A program made the translations under genes and the position numbers. This document shows, piece by piece, positions 18,746-28,150 of a stretch of DNA of 64,000 nucleotides. The stretch covers positions 124,001 to 188,000 of the forward strand of contig CAZHAK010000003.1 of assembly GCA_964530625.1 (NCBI GenBank), given 5' to 3'. Below the pieces are notes generated by a model that was given only the letters and a program-made list of their open reading frames with translations, made no database searches and was not told the DNA's origin. Numbering within the stretch: position 1 is the first letter of the stretch; the number at the start of each line of letters is the position of its first letter. Source of the stretch: JABWCQ01 sp964530625. Its GTDB lineage: Bacteria > Electryoneota > RPQS01.

Positions 18746-20769
18746 TTCTTGAGGTATTTACTAAACCAATCCAAATAAGCCTGCATCCGCACAACTCTTC
18801 TGTCCGGCCTGCCGCCGCGCGAAAGACCGTGGAACTCCTCAGGGAATCTCAAAAACTCAACCGTTCGTCCGCGCACCTTCAGCGCCACGAACAACTGTTC
18901 CGCCTGCTCAATCGCGCAGCGCAAATCATTTTCGCTGTGCACTATCAACAGCGGATCCTTGATCTTGTGAGCATACGTCAACGGCGACATCTTGGTATAG
19001 CCCTCGGGATTGTCCCAATAGTAGCCGCCAAATTCATAATTGTCATAAAATCCGATGTCCGACGAACCAGCGAAGGACTTTAACTCCACCACCGATCGGT
19101 CCGTCACGCCGCAGCGGAATCTGCGCGAGTGACCCAACGCCCAATTCGTCATGTAGCCGCCGTAGCTTCCGCCGCAAATACCGACGTGCTTCTTCGCCAC
19201 AAATGTCTGCGCGTCCAGCCAATCCGCTACGGCCTCAATGTCTTCCCAATCCTTCGTGCCCCAAGCACCGACAATCGACTCTGCATGTTTTCTGCCGTAC
19301 CCTTGACTGCCGCGCGGATTCGGACAAACTACAACGTAACCGTTGGCCGCAAGCACGTGCATCTCATGGAAAAAAACTCGAGCATATTGCGCGCGCGGTC
19401 CGCCATGCACGAAAATAATCGCCGGATACTTCTTGCGCGGCGAAAACTTCGGCGGAGTAAACATGAAAGCATGAACTTTTGTTTTGTCCGTCGAAGGAAT
19501 CCACACGTCGTGAACCTTCGAAGTCTCAATCGAATTCAAGTAGTCCGTGTTGTGCGACAAGAGCTTGCGGAAACTCGCGCCGCGCTTCGACACGTCGTCA
19601 CAAATATGAAAATCACCCAGCGACTTGAAGTCCGCGTGAAGCACCATCATCACATTATCCTGAAGATCAAACAGCGCCGCTTGACCCTTTGAGTTCCAGA
19701 ATTTCTCCGGCTCACCGCCCTTGACAGGCGTCTTCACAATCACCGAGTCGCCGCGATCCGAAACCGGATAGTAGAGAAACCTGCTGTCACGGCTCCACGC
19801 GACTTTCGACTCTTCAAACTCGAATCCAATATCCGCCAGCGACAAATCCACCGCTTGACGGTCATATGTCGGCGTCAAATTCTTAAGCGCGCCCGTGCGA
19901 AGATCCACCCGCCACGGATGAATCGGCTCCACTCCCCAAGCATCCTTCTTATTGTGATGGCCCAAATACACCAGCCATTTTCCGTCCGGCGAAAAACTCA
20001 AGCTGCCCTTTTCACCCTGCGGTCCGTCGTACACGCTGCGATTGCCGCTCTGCAAATTCACGAAGCAAATATCATTGTCATAAGCATGTTGATCCGGATC
20101 ACGGTGTGAGTTCGCCACATACGCGACGACATTTCCGTCGGCCGAAATCGCAAATGATCCGTCGTCAGCCTGACCCTTGGAGAGTTGCGTCCACGCTTTT
20201 GAGTTCAGTTCGAACTTGTAAAGATGGTAGCGGTCTTCCGGGAAGAACCCCACGCCGTCCAGACGATAGAACAGTCTTGTAATCCGCCGCGCCACAGGAG
20301 CCTTGCTTTCCGGAGTCTTGCCGTCAGCAATCGCCTTCTCGGCTTCCGCATCCGGATCAGCCTTACGAAACTTCACCACTAACGTCGTGTCATCCTGTGC
20401 CCATTCCATTCCCGCCAGAGATCCGCGCCCCTTCCACAAAAGTTCCGGTGAGCCGCCGTCGAGGTTGATGCAATAAATCCTGTCTTCACCCTTTTCGTGT
20501 CTGAAAAAAGCTAACTTCATTCCGTCGCGTGACCACTTCGGCCCGCGATCCGTGTGATCACCAAAAGTCCATTGCCGCGTCTCACCTGTGGCAAGATCGA
20601 GCATATGTAAATTCGCAAAACTCTTGTTCTGCTTTTCGTCTATCCAAGAGCGCGTGTAAGCCGCCCATTGCCCGTCCGGAGACACCGCGAGCGATTTGGG
20701 CATCACCAACTTCTTAAAATCGTGAATCGAAACCGGGACTTTCTTAACCGTGCGAGATGTTTTTGCCAT
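18742..20769 (-). CDS. S9 family serine peptidase (acylaminoacyl-peptidase type)
   Basis: This 675-residue protein has an N-terminal propeller of TolB/WD40-like strands (repeated 'SPDG.W..Y' motifs, residues about 20-420) and a C-terminal alpha/beta-hydrolase domain. The nucleophile is the Ser of GGSYGGYM, the acid is the Asp of HSENDLRC, and the His is in FHGLSRGG. These enzymes cleave short or N-acylated peptides after the propeller has screened them by size. There is no signal peptide, so it is likely cytoplasmic. It is upstream of and overlaps tag. Confidence 0.92.
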   Translation of the reverse strand: MAKTSRTVKKVPVSIHDFKKLVMPKSLAVSPDGQWAAYTRSWIDEKQNKSFANLHMLDLATGETRQWTFGDHTDRGPKWSRDGMKLAFFRHEKGEDRIYCINLDGGSPELLWKGRGSLAGMEWAQDDTTLVVKFRKADPDAEAEKAIADGKTPESKAPVARRITRLFYRLDGVGFFPEDRYHLYKFELNSKAWTQLSKGQADDGSFAISADGNVVAYVANSHRDPDQHAYDNDICFVNLQSGNRSVYDGPQGEKGSLSFSPDGKWLVYLGHHNKKDAWGVEPIHPWRVDLRTGALKNLTPTYDRQAVDLSLADIGFEFEESKVAWSRDSRFLYYPVSDRGDSVIVKTPVKGGEPEKFWNSKGQAALFDLQDNVMMVLHADFKSLGDFHICDDVSKRGASFRKLLSHNTDYLNSIETSKVHDVWIPSTDKTKVHAFMFTPPKFSPRKKYPAIIFVHGGPRAQYARVFFHEMHVLAANGYVVVCPNPRGSQGYGRKHAESIVGAWGTKDWEDIEAVADWLDAQTFVAKKHVGICGGSYGGYMTNWALGHSRRFRCGVTDRSVVELKSFAGSSDIGFYDNYEFGGYYWDNPEGYTKMSPLTYAHKIKDPLLIVHSENDLRCAIEQAEQLFVALKVRGRTVEFLRFPEEFHGLSRGGRPDRRVVRMQAYLDWFSKYLKK

Positions 20770-20810
20770 GAGAAAAAAAGATTAGAGAAAAAGTGAAAAA
20801 CCAAACCTGT

Positions 20811-20900
20811 AGCGGCTGCCAAGCCTAGCCCCGTTGGGATAGCTGCCGAGTTTTATAAGTGCCAAAGCTCCAAAGCATGCAGCGGCTGCCCATGTGGCTG
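20811..20900. repeat. Short direct repeats downstream of corA
   Basis: AGCGGCTGCC occurs at 20811-20820 and again at 20881-20890, and each copy is followed by a related CTGCCGA segment (near 20842 and 20897). The 159-base region between corA and the S9 peptidase is otherwise non-coding. The repeats may be remnants of a dispersed intergenic element. Confidence 0.4.
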
Positions 20901-20928
20901 CCGATTAAGTAGAGACTAAGCTTGTGTC

Positions 20929-22020
20929 TCAGAGCCAATGCCGCCGCTTGAAATACACAAACATCCCCACCATCAAAAGTGCCATCACGCCCAACGCCGC
21001 ATAATAGCCGTTGCGCCACTCAAGCTCCGGCATATTCCTGAAGTTCATCCCCCACACACCCGCCAAAAATGTCAATGGCAAAAACACCGTCGAAATCACC
21101 GTCAGCACCCGCACCACGTCGTTTTGCCGTAGCGACAACCGCGAAAGATAAATATCCAGCGAAGCCTTTTGCATTTCGCGCAATGTGTCAATGGACTCCG
21201 AAACATTCAAAGCATGGTCATACACGTCACGCAAATAAGTTCGCGTTCCCAATTGAATCAAGGCCGAATCTCGCCGCTCCAAAGCCCCCAACACATCCCG
21301 AAGCGGCAGAATACTGTGCCGCAGTGTGAGCAAATCCTGTCGAGTGTCAAACAAATCCGGCAAAATTGCGCGGTCGGTCGGTGTTTCCAGCACGCGGGCT
21401 TGCAAAGCGTCCAACCGGTTCCCTACGTCGTCCAAAACTACAAAATACTGATCCACCAGCAAGTCAAGCATTCTGTAAACCAAATAGTCCGCGCCGTTGT
21501 GCCGCGCGATCCCTTGATTTATCGCCAACCGATTCAGCATCAACGTAAATTCTGTCGGCTCACGTTCACAAAAGGTAAACACGAACTCTTCGCCCAATAC
21601 AATTGCAACCTGTGAGTTCTCAAGTGATTGCGTTTCCTTGTTGCGATCAAAGTCGCGCACAAAGACCAGCAGACGATTTGTCCCCTCTTCCAGCTTCGTC
21701 CGCTGATTTGTATTCGCGATATCCTCAATCATCAGCGGATGCAGCTCCAGGATTCCCCCAATCTCTTCTAACAACTTCGTATCGCTGAGACTGTCCATAT
21801 TGATCCACTTCGCTCCGCGCCGGGTCAAAAATTCGCTGACCTCGGCAGGATCCTTCAGTATCACCTCTTCAAAAAAGTCCGTGTCATACCGAACACCCCG
21901 CAGCACCGCGACATGACCGGTTGGTTCTCCTCCGTAGATTACACTCCCCGGCAATTGTCCCGCCTTATGCGAGACCAGCTTCCGCTTCTTGCTCTTGTCG
22001 CGTGACTTGGTGTGACTCAA
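20929..22020 (-). CDS. corA: Magnesium/cobalt transporter CorA
   Basis: This 363-residue protein has the CorA layout: a soluble N-terminal alpha/beta domain, a long helix, and two C-terminal helices joined by the loop with the signature GMNF (VWGMNFRNMPELEW). The second helix ends with YFKRRHWL. CorA forms pentameric Mg2+/Co2+ channels in the inner membrane. It follows the zinc-ribbon membrane protein gene by 10 bases. Confidence 0.93.
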   Translation of the reverse strand: MSHTKSRDKSKKRKLVSHKAGQLPGSVIYGGEPTGHVAVLRGVRYDTDFFEEVILKDPAEVSEFLTRRGAKWINMDSLSDTKLLEEIGGILELHPLMIEDIANTNQRTKLEEGTNRLLVFVRDFDRNKETQSLENSQVAIVLGEEFVFTFCEREPTEFTLMLNRLAINQGIARHNGADYLVYRMLDLLVDQYFVVLDDVGNRLDALQARVLETPTDRAILPDLFDTRQDLLTLRHSILPLRDVLGALERRDSALIQLGTRTYLRDVYDHALNVSESIDTLREMQKASLDIYLSRLSLRQNDVVRVLTVISTVFLPLTFLAGVWGMNFRNMPELEWRNGYYAALGVMALLMVGMFVYFKRRHWL

Positions 22021-22030
22021 AACCCTTGTC

Positions 22031-22795
22031 CTACCCTCGGCCCGTGGCGCGGTTGTAAAGTTCCATAAACATCGAGACTAACGTTGAATCTGAGAACCAG
22101 TAGTACAACCACTGATTCTGCATCATCCAATAATAAATCAGCGCCGCCACAGGAACCAGCACCAATACATAGTATCCGCGATGACGGTGATCCAGACGAT
22201 CACCCGCGCCAATCTCCGTCAGAAATGACCACACCCGCTCGTCTTCATAGTCAGGCTCCTGCAGCACCAGCGCGATATAACCCCACAGCAGCGCGATCGG
22301 AAGAGTGAACAGAAGTACCGACACAGGAAACAACACAAAAAATTGATCCATACCCACGACGGCCAGCGAAAGTATAAGCCCCAGGACGATCCCGACTGCG
22401 GTGAATATCTTATACTGCTTAATCTGCTGACGTTCGCGCCGAAGAATCCGCGGCGCTCCCAACAGCAACGGAAAATATATCCGGGATATGATCGATGCAA
22501 ACGCGGCCAGATAATACAAGGACAGCACGAACATCACCGGATGCCCGCTTATAAAATTCAAAAATGACGAATGGCGCCCGGCCATCTGTCCGATCATCGC
22601 GCCGATCACCGAAACTATCAGCAAGTTAAAAAACCACCACCACTTCCCGCGATCCTCAAGCCATAAGCCTATTGTACCGCGCTCACCTTCGCTGTGACGG
22701 CGAAGCGGACGAAGGCAGTGCGGGCACTTGGCACGGAACCGGTGCTTAAAGGGAATAACTTTGAGGCAGTGAGGGCAGAGCTTCTTTGAAGTCAT
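22031..22795 (-). CDS. Membrane protein with N-terminal zinc ribbon
   Basis: This 254-residue protein of unknown function begins with a treble-clef or zinc-ribbon motif of two CPHC pairs (residues about 6-9 and 24-27) in a basic segment, followed by about six hydrophobic helices. No known transporter signature is visible. The ATG at 22795 is preferred over a TTG five codons upstream because the zinc ribbon begins soon after it. It lies 10 bases upstream of corA, so it may share its transcript and act at the membrane with it. Confidence 0.65.
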   Translation of the reverse strand: MTSKKLCPHCLKVIPFKHRFRAKCPHCLRPLRRHSEGERGTIGLWLEDRGKWWWFFNLLIVSVIGAMIGQMAGRHSSFLNFISGHPVMFVLSLYYLAAFASIISRIYFPLLLGAPRILRRERQQIKQYKIFTAVGIVLGLILSLAVVGMDQFFVLFPVSVLLFTLPIALLWGYIALVLQEPDYEDERVWSFLTEIGAGDRLDHRHRGYYVLVLVPVAALIYYWMMQNQWLYYWFSDSTLVSMFMELYNRATGRG

Positions 22796-22810
22796 GGTCG
22801 GCAGGGGCAA

Positions 22811-22998
22811 GGTGAGCGAGTGGAAACTCGCGAAGGAGCTTGGAATCTAAAAAGATAGCCACTCCCTACCCAAGATGCAACCGTATGCCTGTACGCGCTT
22901 TAGCAACTTTCTATACGAAAATTTCGAATAATCCAAATAAAAACAGAGCCTTGGCACAATTGCCAAGGCCCATACTCGCCATGAGGCCGACTAAAGAA
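22811..22998. other. Intergenic region with terminator
   Basis: This region lies between two minus-strand genes. It contains the terminator of the downstream channel gene (22948-22969). I see no gene in the rest. Confidence 0.6.
22948..22969 (-). terminator. Terminator of the CmpX-like channel gene
   Basis: A perfect 9-bp stem (GCCTTGGCA / TGCCAAGGC) with a CAAT loop is followed on the minus strand by a T-rich run (TCTGTTTTTATTT). Confidence 0.85.
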
Positions 22999-24504
22999 CT
23001 AATTGGATTTGCTTTCCATCCATCCCTCAATCGTTCGACTGGCTACCTTGATGCCGCCTATTCCAAACGAAATGGCCAGCCCGACAGCCACGGTGCCGAA
23101 AATGGCCCCGTATCCAATCAGAATGATCTCGTCCGCCACGCCGGCCTTGCGCAGTGCAATCGCACCGGCCGTGACCAAAATTGCCCAACGAGCGATGAAA
23201 CCAAGGAGTGCGCCTCGTTTGCTTTTCTGTGACGTGAGAGCCTCGGCCGCGAGTCCCGACAAATAATAACCAACCGCGAAGATCAGCACCGCGATCAACA
23301 CATTACCGAGATAATACATCAGGTCCTGAAGCATCTGACCCATCTCGGCATAGCCCAACACAAACAGAGCTTGAACGGCCGCAACCAGAATTAACAAGAC
23401 CATCACCAGATGACCAGCGAACTTTGACGCCGGACGATGAGCAGGATCCATGGCCGATGAAAGCGGGCCGCCTAATTTCATCATCAAGCCGTCAAAACCC
23501 GCTCCAGCCAGAAGATCCGCCACCAGATTGCCGACGGCCCGGCCAACCCAATATGCCAGCAGCAATAACAGCACTGCCGACAGCAAAGCTGGAACGGTTG
23601 ACAAAAGCGTCGCTAAAACCGAACGAACCGGCCCCGTCAATGCGTCCATCTGAAAGGCGTCCAATGCCTGCACTAACACGGGCAGGAAAATCAGAATATA
23701 AACAATCGTCCCGATCAGTTTCGAAAGTCCCGTTGCTCCCGGAGATTTTCCAATCCCGACCTTCTGACCTAACTTATCCGTACCCAAAGACGTCAAAACG
23801 CCCGTCACGATCTTCCGCAATATCTTGGCCGCGAACAATCCAATGACCAAAATTATCACACCGCCAAACAATTTCGGAAGATACGAGAGCATCTTATCCA
23901 TCATACCACTCACCGGAGCCGTCAAGCCACTCAAATCAAGCGCCGAAAGCACCGCCGGTACAGATAGCAGAAGCACCAGCCAGTAAGCAAGATTGCCTAA
24001 CAACTGCGATGATGTCGGACGAGTCTGCTCGAAGTCCGCCGCTGTCTGAAGACGCTCATCCAGCTTTGCCGCCAGCAAGCCCTTCAAAACCAGGACACGG
24101 ACGATTGCCGCGATTAACCAAGCGACAACAATAATGATCGCCGCCGCAAACAAGCGCGGCAGAAACAAAAATATCTCGTTCAACATTGCATTGAACGGTT
24201 CCGTCGCCTGTGTCAAACCCAGTATCTGGAAAAACGCGACCACCACCAGAGCCATCAGCACCACAAAAACGATGCGTCCTACGACAATCCCGATTCCCGG
24301 CAAGCGCGGGACCACGTCTTCACCAAGCTGACCGGACAGACGCTCTTCAATCTTGAGCTTGTTGAGGCCCCGCTTGACGACGGTTGAGATGATGTAAGCC
24401 ACCACCCAGCCCACCAAGAGCACAAGCACGGCGCCGAGCATCGCCGGGACTTTCCCCGCGATCGACTCCATAATTATGCTGAAAGAATCTGACAAAACAT
24501 TCAT
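22999..24504 (-). CDS. CmpX-like mechanosensitive-channel family protein
   Basis: This 501-residue inner-membrane protein is made of repeated pairs of helices. Each repeat has the pattern 'P.L..A.(I/V)(I/V)(L/V)..G(W/Y)..A' followed by a basic loop and an 'L..KL..D/ERL' stretch; about five copies are present. This is the TM_helix repeat seen in CmpX and related channel-like proteins. The C-terminal end carries a MscS-like glycine-rich segment (GLAISFGIGGIKVASR). The start has AGGAG upstream. A role in osmotic or membrane stress is inferred from the family. Confidence 0.75.
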   Translation of the reverse strand: MNVLSDSFSIIMESIAGKVPAMLGAVLVLLVGWVVAYIISTVVKRGLNKLKIEERLSGQLGEDVVPRLPGIGIVVGRIVFVVLMALVVVAFFQILGLTQATEPFNAMLNEIFLFLPRLFAAAIIIVVAWLIAAIVRVLVLKGLLAAKLDERLQTAADFEQTRPTSSQLLGNLAYWLVLLLSVPAVLSALDLSGLTAPVSGMMDKMLSYLPKLFGGVIILVIGLFAAKILRKIVTGVLTSLGTDKLGQKVGIGKSPGATGLSKLIGTIVYILIFLPVLVQALDAFQMDALTGPVRSVLATLLSTVPALLSAVLLLLLAYWVGRAVGNLVADLLAGAGFDGLMMKLGGPLSSAMDPAHRPASKFAGHLVMVLLILVAAVQALFVLGYAEMGQMLQDLMYYLGNVLIAVLIFAVGYYLSGLAAEALTSQKSKRGALLGFIARWAILVTAGAIALRKAGVADEIILIGYGAIFGTVAVGLAISFGIGGIKVASRTIEGWMESKSN

Positions 24505-24609
24505 ACCATTTCTCCTGTAACTTGGACCGGACTTGCCGCTCAGCTAAGAACGGATTCAAGCCAAGTTGTTGAAATTTTCTTCAAACTTTCCTGCTCCAAA
24601 CACAAGAAT

Positions 24610-25797
24610 CTACTTCAAGCGATAGCTGATGCCGCCCAGTAGCTGCCAGTCCGTAATCGCGTCTGTGACACCCGGATCGGTGTGGCTCAGTATGAAGGTC
24701 GGGTTGAACGTTAACTGATTCTCGACGTACAGAATAAATCCGCTCGAGAAAACCATGCTGAGGGCGTCTTCTGCGCCGTCTGCAGTCATCATTAAATACT
24801 CGCCGCGAAGCGAGTTGTCCCAGTCAATCCGGTTCGTGATTTCATAATAAATCTGAAACACGTCCCCGATCGTATAGGTCTGGTCGTCTTCAAACACGGT
24901 GCGCATATACGCGTTGTTGTTCAATTGCAGCTCCATCGATACCGGACGCGACCAATCGAACTCGAGTGAAGCTAATGGATCGCCTGCTTCACCGTCATAA
25001 TCAGACAACACCACACCGACGCCGGCGCGGGCTTCCCAACCATGATAGCGACGGCCCGTCGGCTCGGCCAAAACTTCTTCGACACGAATCGCTCCCACCG
25101 CGCCCAATCCGCCTTCGCGAAGTACGCCGGCAGACTCAATCACCTGTTCCATCGCCTCGAACCAATACTTCTTGTACTCGACGACACCATGCTCGGCACG
25201 GAACTCGGATTCACGGTCAATCACGCGTGCCAACTCAAGCAACTGCTCATCAGGAATATCACCCGTGATGACATTAAATCGCTTGAAATCGTCGTTCAAA
25301 CGCACCGCTTGCTTCAAAACCGTCGCGTCAATGGTACGACCATAACCAAGACCGGCCGTGACATCTAAGTACGGATCATCCGCTTCTTCCATACTCTGCA
25401 GCTTGCGGTAGTCTAATGTCACGCTGCCGAAACCAAACCACTTCTGAGTATTCGAGAAATAGCGGTTCGCGCGGGTATTCGCCCGCACATTGTAACCATC
25501 TCGGCTGTCCGCGCCGTCAACACTCGACTGGCTCACTGCCGCATTACCCAAGACACTCGCCACATACGAAAAAGGCAGCGAACGATACGATAAATCGTAC
25601 GTCGCCGAGCCGCTCAGGTTGTACGCGGTCTGTGTGCAGTCTGCGGATGTGCCCGCGAAGTTGAACGCCCCGTTCAAGAACGCCTGCTGCGATGTGCTGG
25701 TCGGGAACGTGTAGCGTGTCAGGTCTATTCCTTCCGAATCTCCAGTCGCCGCGACTACGAATACGGTCGCAATAAGACATTTGAGAACAACTTTCAT
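24610..25797 (-). CDS. Exported protein, probable outer-membrane beta-barrel
   Basis: This 395-residue protein has a signal peptide (residues 1-22). Alternating hydrophobic and polar strands dominate the first 125 residues and the last 160. A helical, charged insert lies between (about residues 130-235), and the C-terminus ends GGISYRLK. I do not recognise the family. The barrel reading rests on the strand pattern and signal only. The start has a strong AAAGGAG site 8 bases upstream and is preferred over an ATG 20 codons earlier. A long AT-rich region precedes it. Confidence 0.55.
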   Translation of the reverse strand: MKVVLKCLIATVFVVAATGDSEGIDLTRYTFPTSTSQQAFLNGAFNFAGTSADCTQTAYNLSGSATYDLSYRSLPFSYVASVLGNAAVSQSSVDGADSRDGYNVRANTRANRYFSNTQKWFGFGSVTLDYRKLQSMEEADDPYLDVTAGLGYGRTIDATVLKQAVRLNDDFKRFNVITGDIPDEQLLELARVIDRESEFRAEHGVVEYKKYWFEAMEQVIESAGVLREGGLGAVGAIRVEEVLAEPTGRRYHGWEARAGVGVVLSDYDGEAGDPLASLEFDWSRPVSMELQLNNNAYMRTVFEDDQTYTIGDVFQIYYEITNRIDWDNSLRGEYLMMTADGAEDALSMVFSSGFILYVENQLTFNPTFILSHTDPGVTDAITDWQLLGGISYRLK

Positions 25798-26190
25798 GTA
25801 CAGATCTCCTTTACAAGTGGATATTTTGTGTCCACGTATGTTCGCTCTAAGGCTCAATCGTGGACTTCACTATTTTGCCTTTTCTTACATACAATATAGC
25901 AAACATAATAGAGAATTACAATTTATTTCCAGTAAAAACATCAATTTATTGATCAGTGTTAAGAAACTAAACACCTCCTCTTACATTTAACATCATGTCT
26001 GACAAAATGGCGCTTGTGCTGACATTTCGGCGGATACCTCCGCAATTCAGGCAGAGCAAAACTTTAACTAATTTCGTGTAAATAATTATGACTAAAGTAT
26101 TTATGCAATTGGCACCAACATTGCCTTATGGGTCAGTGAACGTTACGGTATAACCCTGATAAACAACCCAAAACAAAAATGGAGAAACCA
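25798..26190. other. Divergent AT-rich intergenic region upstream of hsp20
   Basis: This 393-base region separates the predicted outer-membrane protein from hsp20. It is rich in A and T, with no credible ORF. It holds the ribosome binding sites of both genes. I looked for a sigma-32 box or a CIRCE palindrome and found neither clearly. Confidence 0.55.
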
Positions 26191-26628
26191 ATGAAGATCG
26201 CAAAGTACATCCCCCGCAACATGGAACAGAGTTTCCCTGTCAACAACTTGGACGAAGTCCTGAACGACCTGATGGGCTGGAACAAGGGCGGCATCATGCG
26301 CAGTTGGGCGCCCGATGTGGACATTGCCGAAAACCACGACAGCTATGAAATTCACGCCGAACTCCCCGGCATGCGCGAAGAAGACATCAACATCACCTTG
26401 AACAACAACGTCCTCACCGTCTCCGGTGAGAAAAAGCGCGAAGTCAAAGAAGAAAAAGACAACTTTGTCAGAGTCGAGCGTAGCTACGGCAAGTTCGAGC
26501 GCAGCTTCAGTCTGCCTAACAACATCGTCGCCGACCGCGTCTCCGCGAACTATGCCGACGGTGTCCTAAGAGTAACGCTCCCCAAGGCCGAAGAAGCCAA
26601 GAGCCGCACCATCAAAGTCAGCAAGTAA
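26191..26628 (+). CDS. Hsp20/alpha-crystallin family small heat-shock protein
   Basis: This 145-residue chaperone prevents aggregation of unfolded proteins. It has the alpha-crystallin domain from about residue 38, with the motifs YEIHAELPG, GEKKREVKEEKDNFVRVERSYG and the closing DGVLRVTLPKAE, then the short C-terminal extension. The start at 26191 is chosen because GGAG lies 7 bases upstream. The ATG at 26179 is part of that site's context and would add four residues. The gene is monocistronic, and the 5' region is a long AT-rich stretch. Confidence 0.93.
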   Translation: MKIAKYIPRNMEQSFPVNNLDEVLNDLMGWNKGGIMRSWAPDVDIAENHDSYEIHAELPGMREEDINITLNNNVLTVSGEKKREVKEEKDNFVRVERSYGKFERSFSLPNNIVADRVSANYADGVLRVTLPKAEEAKSRTIKVSK

Positions 26629-26638
26629 ACAAGTAACC

Positions 26639-26668
26639 GCCATTGCGGATCTCCAAAACCGCAATGGC
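26639..26668 (+). terminator. Hairpin downstream of hsp20
   Basis: A perfect 10-bp stem (GCCATTGCGG / CCGCAATGGC) with a 10-base loop lies 11 bases after the stop. It lacks a T run, so it may be a REP-like element that stabilises the message rather than a true terminator. It resembles part of the element at 30338-30391. Confidence 0.6.
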
Positions 26669-26699
26669 AACAACGAAAGAAGCGGGCCTGCCAACAGGC

Positions 26700-26885
26700 C
26701 GGCGCGGGGGGGTTAGTTAAACATGGGGTTAGAATTGGGCGGCAAGTAAGAACGGATATATCCCCCAAAACGCACCAATTCCAACAAACCAAACCCGCCC
26801 CCCCCCCCCCGCCCCCCCCCGCTTCTCTTCTTAAAACATGTGCTTAGAATTGGCCGTCAAGTACGAACGGATAACTCCACAAAAT
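26700..26885. repeat. Corrupted duplicate of the protoglobin gene end, with C runs
   Basis: Bases about 26717-26770 are an imperfect copy of 26831-26884, the 3' end of the protoglobin gene. Differences are scattered substitutions and small indels. Between the copies lie runs of 13 and 9 C (26798-26810 and 26812-26820), and a run of 7 G lies before them. The pattern looks like a low-quality read end joined in assembly. Confidence 0.6.
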
Positions 26886-27482
26886 CGTTTGGAGTGTAAC
26901 TGATTTCTGCCAAGCTTGCCACATTATCTCGACGTCTTCGTTACTGTGACCGCCTTTCGCAAGAAACGGTTTAATCGTGTATGTGATTGGGATAATGAAG
27001 GCAGACAGATACCGGAAGTTCACCTGCTTAACGGTTTCCACTCCGTCCGTTTTGCCCTTCTTCGCCTGAGTATGGCGCAAACCAATTTCGTACTGGTAGT
27101 TCAGCCACGTCTGATCATACTCACCGCGTGCCGTATCAAGTATCCATTGTTTGAATCTTGCACGAACCTTCGACAGATACTCCGCATCCGGAGCGTTCGT
27201 CTTCGTGGAATTGAAAAAATACACCAAATGCGGATGCGATCCTACGAATCCGTACCAGACATCAAGAATGTCCTCTGTCTGATCCTTCAAAACGTCATGA
27301 GACATCTTGAGTGCGCGAATATCAGCCTCTCCGAAAAGTACCGCCTGTTTAAGGAGATCAAACTCTTCCAGCGATACTGGTGACTTTGTCAGTGATTCGC
27401 TATGATAGTCGTAGCCAGGAATCTGTTGCGCCGTTGCCATCGTTCCTCCAATAAGCAATGTGATTACAAAAAATCTGATCAT
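26844..27482 (-). CDS. Protoglobin family haem protein, possibly exported
   Basis: This protein matches the protoglobin fold, a single-domain globin that binds O2, CO and NO. IPGYDYHSESL opens the family domain at residue 21, LDVWYGFVGSHPHL follows, and the F-helix proximal His is His137 in YEIGLRHTQAK. The C-terminal part PFLAKGGHS ... LWSYPFVLDG is also typical. The first 20 residues (hydrophobic, then ATAQQ) look like a Sec signal peptide. If translation starts at the ATG at 27440, which has GGAGG 4 bases upstream, the protein would be the usual 198 residues and cytoplasmic. Both starts remain possible. The gene lies 6 bases downstream of a MarR regulator, so the two are co-transcribed. 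Confidence 0.85.
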   Translation of the reverse strand: MIRFFVITLLIGGTMATAQQIPGYDYHSESLTKSPVSLEEFDLLKQAVLFGEADIRALKMSHDVLKDQTEDILDVWYGFVGSHPHLVYFFNSTKTNAPDAEYLSKVRARFKQWILDTARGEYDQTWLNYQYEIGLRHTQAKKGKTDGVETVKQVNFRYLSAFIIPITYTIKPFLAKGGHSNEDVEIMWQAWQKSVTLQTILWSYPFVLDGQF

Positions 27483-27488
27483 CTCTGT

Positions 27489-28145
27489 TTACCTTTCGTG
27501 TGTAAATGTTTCCCAGTTTGCTTCCAATTGTTCTGTCGGCGCGAGAATATGGTCATCGCACTCAATTCGCAACTCCAAATTTCCAAATGGACTGTCCAAG
27601 AAGTCGCAGTGGTGCGGAAAGCGTGCGTCCGAATAGGCGTTTGGCCTGAAGTATCTGCAAGTTATGCACATCTTTGAAACAGGTATCTGTCCCTTTTCCT
27701 GCAGGGCACGAATGATCTTTGTCATTCCACGTAAGAATACGGCTTGCTCGTCGTCGCTTAAACTATCCAGGCCGTATGTCAAAAAGTCCGGCCATTTCAT
27801 AACTGTATTCGATAAAGCGATTCCCTCAGCCGTCAAGGCAATAACTATAGCTCGTCTGTCGGCCAGGTCTTTTTCTTTTCTTAAAAGACGCTTGTTGACA
27901 AGCGCAGTAACGGCGTCGCTGGTTGTAGCACGCGTTACCCCAAGCTCTTCGGCAATCTGTCCCAACCTTATCCCGGAGCGGTGACGCCGCAGAATAACCA
28001 GTATCTGACCTTGAGTTGGCGAAAGCCCTGCCTGATCGGCAGCTTGCCAAGACTCATGGCGTATAGCCAGTCCAATCTTCGAGAGGGCTATCGCAAGTCG
28101 TTTTGCTGCTGTATCCGGTTTCTTTGCTGAAGACGAAGTATTCAT
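27489..28145 (-). CDS. MarR-family transcriptional regulator with Cys-rich C-terminal extension
   Basis: This 218-residue regulator has the MarR winged helix in residues 20-145 (LRRHRSGIRLGQIAEELGV and DLADRRAIVIALTAEG are the recognition and wing regions). After about residue 160 comes an extension with MCITCRYFRPNA, then HHCDF and ECDDH, giving four cysteines plus His that could bind a metal or an iron-sulfur cluster. Such an extension would let it sense redox state or metal. It is the first gene of an operon with the protoglobin. Its promoter overlaps a 21-bp palindrome just upstream of the start, so it most likely represses itself and the protoglobin. Confidence 0.87.
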   Translation of the reverse strand: MNTSSSAKKPDTAAKRLAIALSKIGLAIRHESWQAADQAGLSPTQGQILVILRRHRSGIRLGQIAEELGVTRATTSDAVTALVNKRLLRKEKDLADRRAIVIALTAEGIALSNTVMKWPDFLTYGLDSLSDDEQAVFLRGMTKIIRALQEKGQIPVSKMCITCRYFRPNAYSDARFPHHCDFLDSPFGNLELRIECDDHILAPTEQLEANWETFTHER

Positions 28146-28150
28146 GATTT

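Noticed and set aside
20825..21019. Minus-strand frame of 64 codons overlapping the end of corA
   Set aside because: It overlaps the conserved C-terminal helix of CorA in another frame and covers the direct repeats.
26796..26821. C runs as a possible phase-variation tract or G-quadruplex
   Set aside because: The tract lies outside any gene or promoter and next to an error-filled duplicate, so an artefact is the simpler explanation.
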